Assembly: GCA_009731375.1 (NCBI GenBank)
Contig: BJOX01000018.1
Coordinates: 164,543 to 228,542, forward strand
Length of the DNA: 64,000 nucleotides
Origin: Paulinella micropora
Taxonomy: Eukaryota; Cercozoa; Imbricatea; Euglyphida
Direction: 5' to 3'
Shown here: piece after piece, positions 10,476 through 24,451 of the stretch
Numbering within the stretch: position 1 is the first letter of the stretch
How the letters are laid out: each line of letters opens with the position of its first letter
Notes under the pieces: model-generated
Databases searched by the model: none
The model's input: only the letters and a program-made list of their open reading frames with translations
What the model was told of the DNA's origin: nothing
Position numbers and translations under genes: made by a program

Positions 10476-10750
10476 GCTTACGACAGTCGACAAATTTTAC
10501 GGCTTGGTCCTTCTCCCAAGATCCGGGTAAATTTCTTTCCTTAAGACATTCGACAAATTGCACGGCTTGGAGTAGTCATTGTGATGTGTTTTGGTGCTAG
10601 TGATGTGTAAAGATGTCACGGTACCCAGTGGTCAAAAATGGCTGACGGGTGGAATGGTTTTTTCTTTTTATTCGTAGTGATCGAGTGCGCGTGGGTGAGA
10701 ACAGGATGCCGAAAACGACACGATCGAGAGTTCATGGTCAGACGTTTTCT
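10476..10750. other. Unassigned spacer
   Basis: Contains the near-repeat tcgacaaattttacggcttgg at 10486 and ttcgacaaattgcacggctt at 10548. Otherwise nothing recognised. Confidence 0.4.
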
Positions 10751-12160
<1,410 letters not shown>

Positions 12161-12275
12161 ACTTGTATTTCAAGCTATGATTACGTATGTTAAGCAAACA
12201 GCTAAGGGCGCAGCCAAACCTCTGGAGCCTATGAAATAAGGAGGCGCCAAGTCCACCAAAGCAAACCACAACAAA
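12161..12275 (+). other. Possible exon-like island
   Basis: Non-repetitive ~110 bp between microsatellites, ending CAAAG before gtctctctc, which resembles a donor. No frame is compatible in phase with the next candidate exon at 12563, so I do not call it coding. Confidence 0.25.
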
Positions 12276-12535
12276 GGTCTCTCTCTCTCTCTCTCTCTCG
12301 CTCTCTCTCTTTCTCTCTCTCTCTCCCTCCCTCCCTCTCCCTTCCCCCCCCCCCCCCCCCTCCCCCCCTCTTTTTTTTTTTTTTTTTTTTGTGTGTGNNN
12401 NNNNNNNNNNNNNNNNNNNNNNNNNNNNNNNNNNNNNNNNNNNNNNNNNNNNNNNNNNNNNNNNNNNNNNNNNNNNNNNNNNNNNNNNCCCCCCCCCCCC
12501 CTCTCTCTCTCCAGTCTGTTGTGTACTTATTTATA
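12276..12535. repeat. (CT)n, poly-C and poly-T low-complexity DNA around an assembly gap
   Basis: (CT)n to 12345, then C- and T-homopolymers, N at 12398-12488 (91 bases), then poly-C and (CT)n. The gap falls at C-runs, which suggests a sequencing failure. Confidence 0.9.
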
Positions 12536-12562
12536 TGTGTGTGTGTGTGTCTGTGTCTGTAG

Positions 12563-12627
12563 GGTTTAACCTTTTCGATCAATTTCTTCTTGAGACTAAT
12601 CGCAATCCACTGCCGCCGACAAAAGAG
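12563..12627 (+). CDS. Candidate exon, unknown protein
   Basis: 65 bp after the acceptor gtctgtag and before the donor GAG|gtacgt. Reads (x)GFNLFDQFLLETNRNPLPP then TKE, starting after two bases of a codon and ending in phase 0. The next candidate exon (13047) is phase 0, so the two can be joined. It may be an upstream exon of the plus-strand gene at 16335-22257, but the connection is not proven. Confidence 0.5.
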
Positions 12628-12639
12628 GTACGTTTATTT

Positions 12640-12792
12640 CGTTCCTTCTTTTTCTTCTTCTTTTTCTTCTTCTTCTTCTTCTTCTTTTTCTTCTTCTTCT
12701 TCTTCTTCTTCTTCTTCTTCTTCTTCTTCTTCTTCTTCTTCTTCTTCTTCTTCTTCTTCTTCTTCTTCTTCTTCTTCTTCTTCTTCTTCTTG

Positions 12793-12825
<33 letters not shown>

Positions 12826-13020
12826 TTCTTCTTCTTCTTCTCCTTCTACTTCTTCTTGCTTTTTTCTTCATATGATACTTGTTCCTAATTTGCTTCTTCC
12901 TTATACTTACTTCTTCATCTCCTTCCCTCCTTCCTTTCCTCCCTCCTTCTTTCCTTCCTTCCTTTCTTCCGTCCTCCCTTCCTTTCTTATCATCTTTGCA
13001 TTTGTCTTTCCTTTACTTAT
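12640..13020. repeat. (TTC)n and (TTCC)n microsatellites
   Basis: Almost pure (TTC)n at 12647-12860, then (CCTT)n variants at 12925-12990. Lies within the presumed intron between the exons at 12563 and 13047. Confidence 0.95.
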
Positions 13021-13046
13021 TGCAAAATATCTCGTGTATATTGCAG

Positions 13047-13091
13047 GATGTTAGCAAAGAAGGTTACATTGCTGAGACAGAAGTTTGCAAG
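13047..13091 (+). CDS. Candidate 45 bp exon, unknown protein
   Basis: Acceptor tatattgcag, then 15 codons DVSKEGYIAETEVCK, then donor AAG|gtctat which runs directly into (TATC)n. Phase 0 at both ends. The donor-plus-microsatellite arrangement is the same as in the formin introns on the other strand. Likely belongs with 12563-12627. Confidence 0.55.
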
Positions 13092-13102
13092 GTCTATCTA
13101 TG

Positions 13103-13167
<65 letters not shown>

Positions 13168-13512
13168 CGTTTGTTGAGCCCGGAATAAAACCCACAGTGC
13201 TCTGTCGGTTTGTACTAGACTGTCGAACAGTCTCGAAACTCCATCTGCTTACTGGGTCCTCTGTAATGGAGGTGGGAGCTCGTTCTGCAAGGGGCGCTTA
13301 TGGAACGAGCCCTGGCCCCGCCTGGTACTAGGGAGGTTTGGTATCGCCTGTATCAGTCCCTTCCGTGCAAACATCACGGCTTAGCTGGGCATCGGGTTAA
13401 TACTTTACCACAGACTTCCTTGGTTGACGAAATCAGAAGCTCCTTTTTTCTGACATTCGTCGATATCTCATCTATGGATGCCTATGTCTTCGGATATGCA
13501 GAGCTGATAGAC
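13092..13512 (+). mobile_element. (TATC)n tract, retroposon A copy A1 and a C-type fragment
   Basis: (TATC)n to 13168; 13169-13474 matches retroposon A from ttgttgagcccggaataaaa to cgatatctcatctat, truncated at its 5' side relative to A2-A4. It is followed at 13474-13512 by a piece matching, in opposite orientation, retroposon C at 42871 (gatgcctatgtcttcggata). This looks like a composite or template-switch insertion. Confidence 0.75.
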
Positions 13513-13615
13513 CGGTGTGTGATGGCAAAAATTACATGTACTACTGCCGACTGCTTACTAGCAAGCAAAACAGAATATTAAAAGATAATTTGCAAAACAG
13601 AAATAGAAAAGAAAT
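13513..13615. other. Short unique spacer
   Basis: About 100 bp of AT-rich DNA between the retroposons and the (CATA)n satellite; nothing recognised. Confidence 0.4.
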
Positions 13616-15030
<1,415 letters not shown>

Positions 15031-15063
15031 AGTGGGGATGAGGGGGGGGGGTGNNNNNNNNNN

Positions 15064-15120
<57 letters not shown>
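15031..15120. repeat. Poly-G tract with assembly gap
   Basis: G-run, N at 15054-15063, then 57 consecutive G to 15120. A candidate G-quadruplex, and a likely assembly weak point. Confidence 0.85.
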
Positions 15121-15121
<1 letters not shown>

Positions 15122-15252
15122 GATCACTCATGATCACATTCAACCTCACCTCACCTCACCTCACTCACCTCACTCACTAACTCACTCACTTACTTACTCA
15201 TTCACTCAGTTACTCATTGACTCAATCACTAAATCACTCACTCGCTTCCGGC

Positions 15253-15293
<41 letters not shown>

Positions 15294-16000
15294 CTCATGA
15301 TCACATTCACTTCACTCACTCACTCACTTACTCACTTACTCACTTACTCACTTACTCACTCACTCACTCACTCACTCACTCACCCACCCACCCACATACC
15401 CACCCACCCACCCACCCACCCACTCACCCACTCACTCGCTCACTTTTTCACACACATACACTCGCATGGGCACATAGACAGGCACATAGATAGGCAGATA
15501 GACAGGCAGATAGACAGATAGACAGACAGACAGACAGACACACACACACACACACACACAGACAGACGTCGACAGACAGATAGACACACACGCACATGAC
15601 ACAGACAGACAGACAGACAGACAGATACACAGACAGACAGACAGAAAGACGAGTATTAATTGAGAAGAGAAAGAAAAGAAAAAGAAAGAAGGAAAGCAAG
15701 CTAGAAAGCACGGTAAGTAGAGGGAAGAAATGACATTGCAATGAGAACGAGGAAACGAGGGAGAAAGAAAGAAAAAAGAAAGAAAGAAAGAAAGAGGGGA
15801 AAAGAGGAAAGAAAACTGGATAGCTATAGACGGGAGAAGATTGGTGAAAGGAAGTCGAAGGAAGAAAGCAAGGGAGAGAGAAAGAAAGGGTAAAGGATTG
15901 GAAAGAAGGAATGGATCCTGAGGCAAGAAAGAATATCAAGAAAGAAAGAGACACACATAAAGAAAAGAAGAAAGAAATGGGGACGTGAACTGTAGGTGCA
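15121..16000. repeat. (TCAC)n, (GA)n, (CCCA)n, (CAGA)n and purine-rich low-complexity DNA
   Basis: A succession of short simple repeats: (CTCA)n 15150-15245, (GA)n 15255-15290, (CACT/CCCA)n 15300-15440, (CAGA/GATA)n 15475-15650, then GAAA-rich DNA to ~15980. No gene seen. Confidence 0.85.
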
Positions 16001-16334
16001 GATATATTTTTGCAGTCACAGACCCCTGTGAACTTCACGGGGAGTGGAAACGGCCCGTCTCAAACCTAAGGCCCACATCACAGCAAATCTTTTTTACCCA
16101 AATCTGTTGATAGGAGCCGGAACGGACGGGTTAGAGATTTGGAACTCACATCACAACAAATCTTGACCTTCATCTTGGGACAAAAAGGAGATGTAGAGGA
16201 CCATTTCATATTTTGCATCAAACCACCTAATCTGCCAAATCTTGTTGACACATGACACAGCCCACCCTGTAGTTAAAATACAGAATGCTCTTTGCCAAAC
16301 CCTATTTTTTCTGTTCCTTTGTGTATATGTGTAG
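16001..16334 (+). other. Upstream region of the unknown plus-strand gene
   Basis: Unique sequence ending in the acceptor-like gtgtatatgtgtag. A degenerate repeat, cacatcacagcaaatctt / cacatcacaacaaatctt, occurs near 16075 and 16147. No complete exon can be assigned. Confidence 0.4.
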
Positions 16335-16540
16335 GTGGCACAACTTTAATTTTGCGATGGCAATGCATGAGCTCATCATCCCTGTCATGTCCCGTCTCCA
16401 AAATTTCATAGCAACATTCGCCACTTTACACCAGTCCTTCAAGAACCAGATCATGCAGATCAACGATGAGATTTCGCGGGATACATCGCTAACGATTGCG
16501 CACCAAGGTACAGAGGTAGTAGCTCTAGCTATATATATAC

Positions 16541-16597
<57 letters not shown>

Positions 16598-16692
16598 CAG
16601 TAGTAGTAGTAGTAGTAGTAGTTGTTGTTGTTGTTATTATTATTATATTATTGTTGTTGTTGTGGTGGTGGTGGTGGTGGTTGTTGTTGTTT

Positions 16693-16727
<35 letters not shown>

Positions 16728-16852
16728 CTTGTTGTTGTGTGTTTGCTTGTGTGTTTGTTTGTGTGTTTGTTTGTGTGTTTGTTTGTTTTATTTTGTTTTT
16801 TTTATTGTTGTTGTTAATCATGTTGTATCATGTTGTTGTTCTAGTTGTTACG

Positions 16853-16890
<38 letters not shown>

Positions 16891-17098
16891 GCTTCTGTCG
16901 TAGTCGTTGTTGTCGTTGTTGTTCTTATTGTTGTTGTTTCTTGTTCCTGTTTGTTTGTTGTTTGTTGTTATGTTGTTTGTTTTTGTTTGTCGTCAATTAT
17001 TTTTGTTTGCGACTGCGATGATGATGATGATGATGATAATGATAATGATGATGATGATGATGATGATAATGATAATGATGATGGTGATGATGACGATG

Positions 17099-17130
<32 letters not shown>

Positions 17131-17139
17131 GATGATGAC

Positions 17140-17171
<32 letters not shown>

Positions 17172-17689
17172 CGATGATGATGGTGATAATGATGACGATG
17201 ATGATGATGACAATGATAATCATGATGATGATGACGATGATGATGATGATGATAATGATGATGACGATGATGATGACAATGATGGTGATGGTGATGATGA
17301 TGATGATGATGATGGTGATGATAATGGCGATGATAATGATGATGGTGATGATGATGATGATGATGATAATGACAATGATAATGGTGATGATGATGATGAT
17401 GATAATGATAATCAAGATGATGATGATGATGATGATGATGATAATGATGATGATGATTATGATGACAATGATGATAATGATGATGGCGATGATGATGACG
17501 ATGATGATGACGATGATGATGATGATGCTGATGATGATGACGATGATGATGATGATGGTGATGATGGTGATGATGATGACGATGATGGTGATGACGATGA
17601 CGATGATGATGATGATAATGATGATGATGATGATGATAATAATAATGCTGATGATGATGATGATGATAATAATGATGATAATGATGATG

Positions 17690-17720
<31 letters not shown>

Positions 17721-18131
17721 CGATGATGACGACAATGATGATGATGCTGATGACGATGATGATGACGATGATGATGATGACGATGATGATGGTGATGGTG
17801 ATGATGATGATGATGATGATGGTGATGATGGTGATGATGGTGATGATGATGATGATGATAATGCTGCTGATGATGATGATGATGATGATAATCATGACGA
17901 TGATGATTATGATGATGATGATAATCATGATGATGATGATCATGATAATGATAATGATGATGATGATGATGATGATGGTGATGACGATGATGCTGACGAT
18001 GATGCTGATGATGACGATGATATGATGATGATATGATGATGATGGTGGTGGTGGTGATAATGATGATGATGATGATGACGATGATGATGATGATGATGGT
18101 GGTGATGATGATGATGATGATGATAATGACA

Positions 18132-18163
<32 letters not shown>

Positions 18164-18173
18164 AATGATAATC

Positions 18174-18206
<33 letters not shown>

Positions 18207-18275
18207 CTGATGATGCTGATGATGATAATAATAATGCTGCTGATAATGACGATGATGATGATGATGATAATGATA

Positions 18276-18306
<31 letters not shown>

Positions 18307-18476
18307 CGATGATGATGACAATGATGCTGATGGTGATGATGGTGATGATGATGGTGATGACGATGATGATGATGATGATGATAATGATGATAATGACAAT
18401 GATAATGATGATGATGATGATGATGATTATAATGATAATGATGATGATGATGATGATGATGGTGGTGATAATGATG

Positions 18477-18508
<32 letters not shown>

Positions 18509-21500
18509 GTCGATGATGATGACGATGATGATGATGATGATGATGATGAAGATGATGATGATGATGATGACGATGATGATGATGATGACGATGATGATGA
18601 TGATGATGATGATAATGATGACGATGACGATGACGATGATGATGATAATAATGCTGATGATGATGATGATAATGATGACAATGGTGGTGATGATGATGAT
18701 GATGATGATGATGATAATGATGATAATGATGATGATGATGATGATGATGATGGTGATGATGATAATGATGATCACGATGATGATGATGATAATAATGATG
18801 ATGATGATGATGACGATGGTGATGGTGATAATGATGACGATGATGATGATGACGGACGTTTTGCGGTAAGTGTTTGGGACGCCTCAAAACACGTCACCAC
18901 CCCTAGATCTAGAAATGTATATACCCCTTTGACCCCACGTGGTGTATGTCTTATAAAAACAACACAACAACATAGCCTCGCAACCAGTGGGAAGAGGCCC
19001 AACAACCTCCTCTTCCACGATGATGCTGCTGCTGCTGATGATGATGATGATGCTAATGATGATGATAATGATGATAATGATGACACTGATGGTGGTGATA
19101 ATGATGATTGTTGATTTGCGTTGTTGTTTGTTGCTATTTGAAACAGTTTGTTGTAGTTTATTTTGTAGATTGTTGTTGTTTGCTGTTAAACGTTGCTTGT
19201 TGTTGTTTGTTGTTGTTGGTTGTTGTTGGTTGTCGACAATGTTTGCTTCTGTGTTATTGTTTGTTAATGTTTGTTGCTGTTGCTGTTTGTTGCTGTTTGT
19301 TGCTGTTTGTTACTGTTCGGCTGTTTGTTACTGTTACTGTTTGTATTGTGGAAGGAAGAGGGAGGGGCCGGGGGGGGGGGGGGGGGGTTTGAAAATTGTT
19401 GTGACTGTATGTATTGTGTGTTTGTAGTCGTCAATATAGGTTTACAAGTTGTATAACCCAAGTTGGTGACAAGGGAGGAAGTACAACAAGTTTCTGATCA
19501 GCAGCGAGCGGAGCTCGCGAATTCCCTTGTGACATTTTATGAAATACAGAGAGCTAACGCTATGACCGCCGCCGGTTTGATGGGAACTTGGAATCCTCCT
19601 GCCGTGGCCAGTACTACCACAACATCAACTGGTTCCAATTCTGTTGCCTCTTCAACCTTGAAGCACCAGCCAAGAGACAGAAGAGTTCACCAGTACCCAA
19701 ACCCAGCAAGCAGGAAAAAGTTGAAAAGACGTATGATCCAGCTTGGACAGCTCGTGAGTGGGTTAAACTCATAAACCTGTTTCGAACGCTGGGCTACAAT
19801 TCCAAGGATCCAAGAACCATGGAAGCGGTGCTATCATCTGAAAATGCCACCTATATCATGTAAATGTTGTCTAAATAGTCACGAACGGAGCTATTGAAGC
19901 AAGCAATCGATCTGGGGCTCAGTCAGGAGCCTGAATGCTTTCAGACAGTAAGTAAATTTGTATTTTATATTATGGAAGCTCTAGCGCTCATGATGTTCTT
20001 TGTTCTTCTGTTGTTTGGTTTTACTTTTAGCGTATCAGTGATTCCCGGGGCGCGTCTGCCAACAATCTCTTCAACCAAGGAATGAAGCTGTATCGCGCGG
20101 CAATGGCTGACTTCAACACAGCCAGTGAAACAGATTCAAGCCTGCGTCTACCGGTGGAGCCTCCTTCGGGCGGTAGGGAGGGTGAGGATGTCACTTATCG
20201 AGACGCTTTTTCTGCGTGGGTGCTGCAGCGAAAGAATCGTACGTTACTTCCTTTATCATGTAATATATCATGTATCACTTTGATATGTAGATATCATCAC
20301 TTACATGCAGAAGAACAGTGGTCAGTCATCAATCTGGACAGATGAAGCTGCATGTGAAGCGGTATTTATTGATACGATAATATTATTAATTACTAGCCTA
20401 TAGCTAACGGAAATATGTATTACACAGATGTTCGATCTTCATCGAGGTTCGCTCGTTGGGGAAGAATTCGCTCAGGAGTCATCATCCCGTTTCCGTTCAT
20501 CTACCGCATCCTCTGAGTCTAGTGCGTCGTCAGATGATACAGGCTTTGTTCGCAAGACCGGTATGAACATCTTTACAAGCATCAATNNNNNNNNNNNNNN
20601 NNNNNNNNNNNNNNNNNNNNNNNNNNNNNNNNNNNNNNNNNNNNNNNNNNNNNNNNNNNNNNNNNNNNNNNNNNNNNNNNNNNNNNNNNNNNNNNNNNNN
20701 NNNNNNNNNNNNNNNNNNNNNNNNNNNNNNNNNNNNNNNNNNNNNNNNNNNNNNNNNNNNNNNNNNNNNNNNNNNNNNNNNNNNNNNNNNNNNNNNNNNN
20801 NNNNNNNNNNNNNNNNNNNNNNNNNNNNNNNNNNNNNNNNNNNNNNNNNNNNNNNNNNNNNNNNNNNNNNNNNNNNNNNNNNNNNNNNNNNNNNNNNNNN
20901 NNNNNNNNNNNNNNNNNNNNNNNNNNNNNNNNNNNNNNNNNNNNNNNNNNNNNNNNNNNNNNNNNNNNNNNNNNNNNNNNNNNNNNNNNNNNNNNNNNNN
21001 NNNNNNNNNNNNNNNNNNNNNNNNNNNNNNNNNNNNNNNNNNNNNNNNNNNNNNNNNNNNNNNNNNNNNNNNNNNNNNNNNNNNNNNNNNNNNNNNNNNN
21101 NNNNNNNNNNNNNNNNNNNNNNNNNNNNNNNNNNNNNNNNNNNNNNNNNNNNNTGTAAAACGTTTGCATCACAGGAACGCGTGATGCAAAACCTTCAATC
21201 TTTGGGCACCCCGCAAGCAGCTGCAGCTGCACCCGTCAAAGTCCCTACTATTTTTGGAGATATCACAAACGAAGCTCTTGGATACCTCAAGAAAGATCGC
21301 GCGTCCATCAAATCCCTGCTACTGGTTTATGTCCCTGTCGATAGCATCGATCCAGCGGACCTCAACGAGCTTTCTGAATCACTGCTGTCGTGTAGAATCT
21401 CATCAATTGGACAACTGGCTAGCATTTGTATTTCCTGTGATTCGGTTGGAGGCTTGGTTCGGGAGCTAAGGGATACAGCACCGGATGGGACCTGGCATCT

Positions 21501-21977
21501 GGGTGTTATCACTGTCCTTTTGCAAGCGCTTGAGGAGTATGCACAAACTCATAGATACGCATCCACACCAGCAGCTTCCTCAACACAAGCATCGCCTTCA
21601 GCGACGTCATCTTCTTCTTCATCCTCGTCCTCATCATCCTCCTCCTCCTCTGCACCGGTACACAACATCTGATTCACTGACTTGCTTGCTTAATTGTTTG
21701 TTTGCTTATTTTGTTGTTTTCACGCTGCTGGCTTACCTACTTACTAACATGCAATATGATTGATTTACTTACTTCTTTGGGGTAGATAGGATGGAGAGAG
21801 GGCCCCTCGGGACCACCGTGGACCAAGGCATCCGATATCCTAAGCGCTTTTTTGGCCGCGACTCTAGCAGCTGGATTGAATTCAGAGAGTGGCCGAGGTC
21901 ATGCAGAATGGTGTTTGATGATGTTCGCTCTTGTGCTGTCTTTGGTAGTAAATCCTAGAATCGCAACGTATTTATGA
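16335..21977 (+). CDS. Multi-exon gene of unknown function (exons interrupted by a gap)
   Basis: Exons inferred from open frames with GT-AG borders: 16335-16507 (ATG at 16357 possible start), 19463-19631, 19664-19827, 19879-19947, 20031-20238, 20291-20361, 20428-20560, [gap], 21175-21657, and 21786-21977 ending in TGA. Phases agree from 19463 to 20560 and from 21175 to the end. The join 16507 to 19463 is out of phase, so an exon is missing or the first exon belongs elsewhere. The protein has a helical N-terminal part (SRLQNFIATFATLHQSF), a segment YDPAWTAREWVKLINLFRTL, and a Ser/Ala-rich stretch near 21560-21655. I do not recognise the family. Two introns are very short (32 and 51 nt), while the first is ~3 kb of microsatellite. 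Confidence 0.6.
16508..16990 (+). repeat. (GTA)n then (GTT)n microsatellites in intron
   Basis: After donor G|gtacag, (GTA)n at 16541-16620 and (GTT)n with (GGT)n to ~16985. Open frames here are poly-Val, poly-Leu or poly-Cys translations. Confidence 0.9.
17018..18855. repeat. 1.8 kb imperfect (GAT)n tract
   Basis: Nearly continuous GAT/AAT/GAC/GGT triplets for over 1.8 kb; trinucleotide register is kept for long stretches. On the plus strand one frame is Met-rich, one Asp-rich. The end reads GACGGACGTTTTGCG|gtaagt, which resembles an exon 3' end, so a short poly-Asp coding exon here cannot be excluded. A smaller GAT block lies at 19018-19110. Confidence 0.9.
18856..19462 (+). other. Intron remainder with (TTG)n-like DNA and G-run
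   Basis: Contains gtaagt at 18867, T/G-rich DNA with tgttgtttgttg at 19100-19340, and a run of 17 G at 19371-19387. It ends with the acceptor aacccaag before 19463. Confidence 0.5.
20587..21153. other. Assembly gap (567 N) inside the unknown gene
   Basis: Run of N. The exon before it ends in phase 1 at 20560 and the one after starts in phase 0 at 21175, so at least one exon is probably hidden. Confidence 0.99.
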
Positions 21978-22257
21978 AGTACTAGCATCCGACCGCCGCC
22001 CCGGCGAGAGAACGTATCCTTTGTCACAAATCATTAAGATGTGGTGTGATAATTTTCAATCTGGGGAAGAGTATAGCGAGGACGTGTATGCGTTAGACAG
22101 TCCTGTTCTTTGGAATGAGAGAAACATCAACGGCCGCATATTTATAATTTTAAACGAGCTCTATCAAGAGCTGTGGTGCAATCTCTACAGTGTTGCTATG
22201 TGGTGTCCCGCAACTGGATGGAGGGTTGCCAACAGTATGGAAGACTGTGTGCGTTAG
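21950..22257 (+). pseudogene. Open frame overlapping and following the last exon (possible frameshifted continuation)
   Basis: A second frame opens at about 21950 and runs to TAG at 22255-22257; it has protein-like composition (PLSQIIKMWCDNFQSGEE, LYQELWCNLYSVAMWCPATG). It is offset by one base from the frame ending at 21977. Either a one-base change or assembly error split one C-terminal exon, or a 41 nt intron (gtagta...tactag) is used with the alternative frame of the exon from 21786. I cannot decide between these. Confidence 0.45.
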
Positions 22258-23599
22258 TCATAACTATTTTAACCACCGTTACCTGGATAGTTAATATGTC
22301 AATTGGCCGGACAGTAACTATTACCAATATAGCATGTGACTGGGAACGTTATTAATACTTCAAGTGCCAGTCAATAATACATCAGTCTTATAATCCACTC
22401 AACTCAGTAGTTAGACAGGGTTAGCGCGACAACCAGTAGCTGAGTTAGTTTCGTGACGTGGCAGCTTTCTGCTACGGTTTCAGTTCTGCGATACATACGT
22501 GTTATTAAAGCGTGTATCTAACCTGCGTAGATAGACTTGCTAGGTAGCACGGAGAGATCTTGCAAAAGATCGGTAAAGGTTCCCGTTGCCCTAAATGGGT
22601 GGTCGCCCAAAGGTGTGAAGTCCTGGCTGGAGCCCATGCCGTCTGTGCACAGTGCGGCCGCTTGCGTTCACCCACGTAATTTGCGGCAATTGAACAGATT
22701 CCTGGCTTCGATGTCAGGATCTGCCACATACAGATGGAATATCCGACAACGGTCTAAGTTGGTTCCCTTTGTATTTCCTTACTGCGGACAAGAGTCTGTA
22801 GATAGAGACACAGATTCGGAGGATTGGGAAGAGTAATTATGTTGAAATTTTGTAAGCTGTAAAATCTGTGCACGACTTACATATTTGTTGCGTGTTCATT
22901 GATTGATGGTAGTAAAATCAATTTTATTAGTAAAAAATATTGCTCATGACACTTGAAAACAAACTTTATTTCTTAAATATTAAGTTTCGCATGGCTTTGA
23001 CTTACAATGTAGGTGACTCTTGATTGTGTTAAAATTATGTTCCGGGCCAGGAACGTAGCGTTTCGAGGATTGCTTAATTATTAATAGGCACAGTTCCACA
23101 CTTTCAGTATTAATCATCGTCATGATATTACCATGATTTAAACTTCAATTTAATATTTCATTATAAAAGGTCACAGTTAGGTTAACCCTCACGAAGGTCA
23201 GTAATCTGAGAAAGAAATTTAATAACAAAAACTGAACTGACTCAACCACAAACCTCACTTGAGAAAAGGGAGATTCGTGACTGACTTCAAGTGAGCAGTC
23301 GATACGGCTGACGGTAATCTGCGGAGACCTCGTTCGGCCCGCACTATAGTTATTAAAATATGTTATATTTAATTCCCGAGATTTTTCCACACTGTGATAT
23401 TTGTTTAATATACTTGTTGGCGTTCCACTCATATTGGCGGCTACATGAGGTATAAATATTTCCTAGGATTTTCCTTAGGAATAATTAATAAATTATTAAA
23501 ATCTTAGTTACTAATATATAAATTGTATTAATAATATTTATTATGAGTGAACATTTGGGAGGAATCGTTTGGTGTTACATTTATATTAGTGTTAGGCTA
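22258..23599. other. Intergenic region before the LTR element
   Basis: AT-rich unique DNA. A frame at 22537-22836 and a minus-strand frame at 22505-22729 exist, but neither has support. 22560-22670 in a third frame reads CPKWVV...CAQCG, zinc-ribbon-like, before a stop. No confident gene. Confidence 0.4.
23596..23599. repeat. Target site duplication GCTA (left; right copy at 33910-33913)
   Basis: GCTA immediately precedes TGTGGACA and immediately follows GATAGTACA at the other end. Four to six bases is usual for this class of integrase. Confidence 0.85.
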
Positions 23600-23817
23600 T
23601 GTGGACATCACCCCCCGAATTATCCGGTAAAAAACTTATTTATAGATTTCGTCTGGCCGGACACGTCTGAAATGCCAATTTGATCCTGGTCTTTTGGCGG
23701 CTTTTTGTCTTTGCGTCACTGAGCTAATATAACGAGACATCATTCTCTTTTTTGAGGACTGTGTTTGGTTATATTACCGACTTACTCTTCCATTGAGCTA
23801 TCGTTGGGGATAGTACA
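23600..23817 (+). repeat. 5' LTR, copy 2
   Basis: 218 bp, TGTGGACATCACC...GATAGTACA. It contains gagctaatataacgagac and the 3'-terminal cgttggggatagtaca. It should carry the promoter and start site; a TATA-like ttatttatag lies at 23637. Confidence 0.95.
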
Positions 23818-23819
23818 TT

Positions 23820-23837
23820 TGGAGTCCATAGCTAAAG
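23820..23837 (+). promoter_or_regulatory. Primer binding site, copy 2
   Basis: TGGAGTCCATAGCTAAAG starts two bases after the LTR. The first nine bases are shared with copy 1; later bases diverge. This is the expected place for tRNA priming of minus-strand DNA. Confidence 0.8.
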
Positions 23838-24451
23838 GCTGATTTCTTTTCTGATCTGTCGTACAGACATCAGATAAGCACAAATTTATTTTTCGCTGAT
23901 CTGTCGCACAGACATCAGACGAAAACAAACACTCCTACTCATCCTCAAACAAAAAAACTTACAAACAAGCGATCAATTTGTCACAAGCTGGCATAACCAT
24001 TAGCCCTTGTGCACATTTGGCTTCTGTGTGCTCTTCTACAAGACACCAGACCACACCTACTCCGCTCCCTCTTGCTGCTTGCATAAAGCCAAGTATGACA
24101 AGTGCGAAACAAACATCAGACAAACACACAGACAGAGGGAAAACGAGCAAAGCACTCCCACTCTCCGTTCTGAACCATTTTCCTTGCATTTTCTCTGCAG
24201 AAACCAGAGGAGATTACACTGGCATCTCTCACACAAGAGCAAGACAAATATCGAAGCACTGTCCGACGACAGACTGACTTCTACAAAACAGCTCTTTTGA
24301 CCAAACTATCGTTATCTCTGTGTAGGGCCTGACGCCCCATAACTATTTCAACAGAGAAAAGGAAGAAGGAGAAGAAGGTTGCATAGAGTGATAAGAATAA
24401 CAGAGGAAAAAAAAAAGAAAAAAAAAGCAGACGTGACTCTCACAACATAAG
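23838..24451 (+). other. Leader between PBS and gag, copy 2
   Basis: About 610 bp with a repeated motif ctgatctgtcg(t/c)acagacatcag at 23849 and 23897 and an A-rich stretch before the gag ATG. No gene. Confidence 0.55.

Noticed and set aside
16997-18869. Frames of 280-590 codons of Ile, His, Ser or Met
   Set aside because: Shadows of the (GAT)n tract on both strands.
20582-21232. Minus-strand 216-codon frame
   Set aside because: Almost entirely N.
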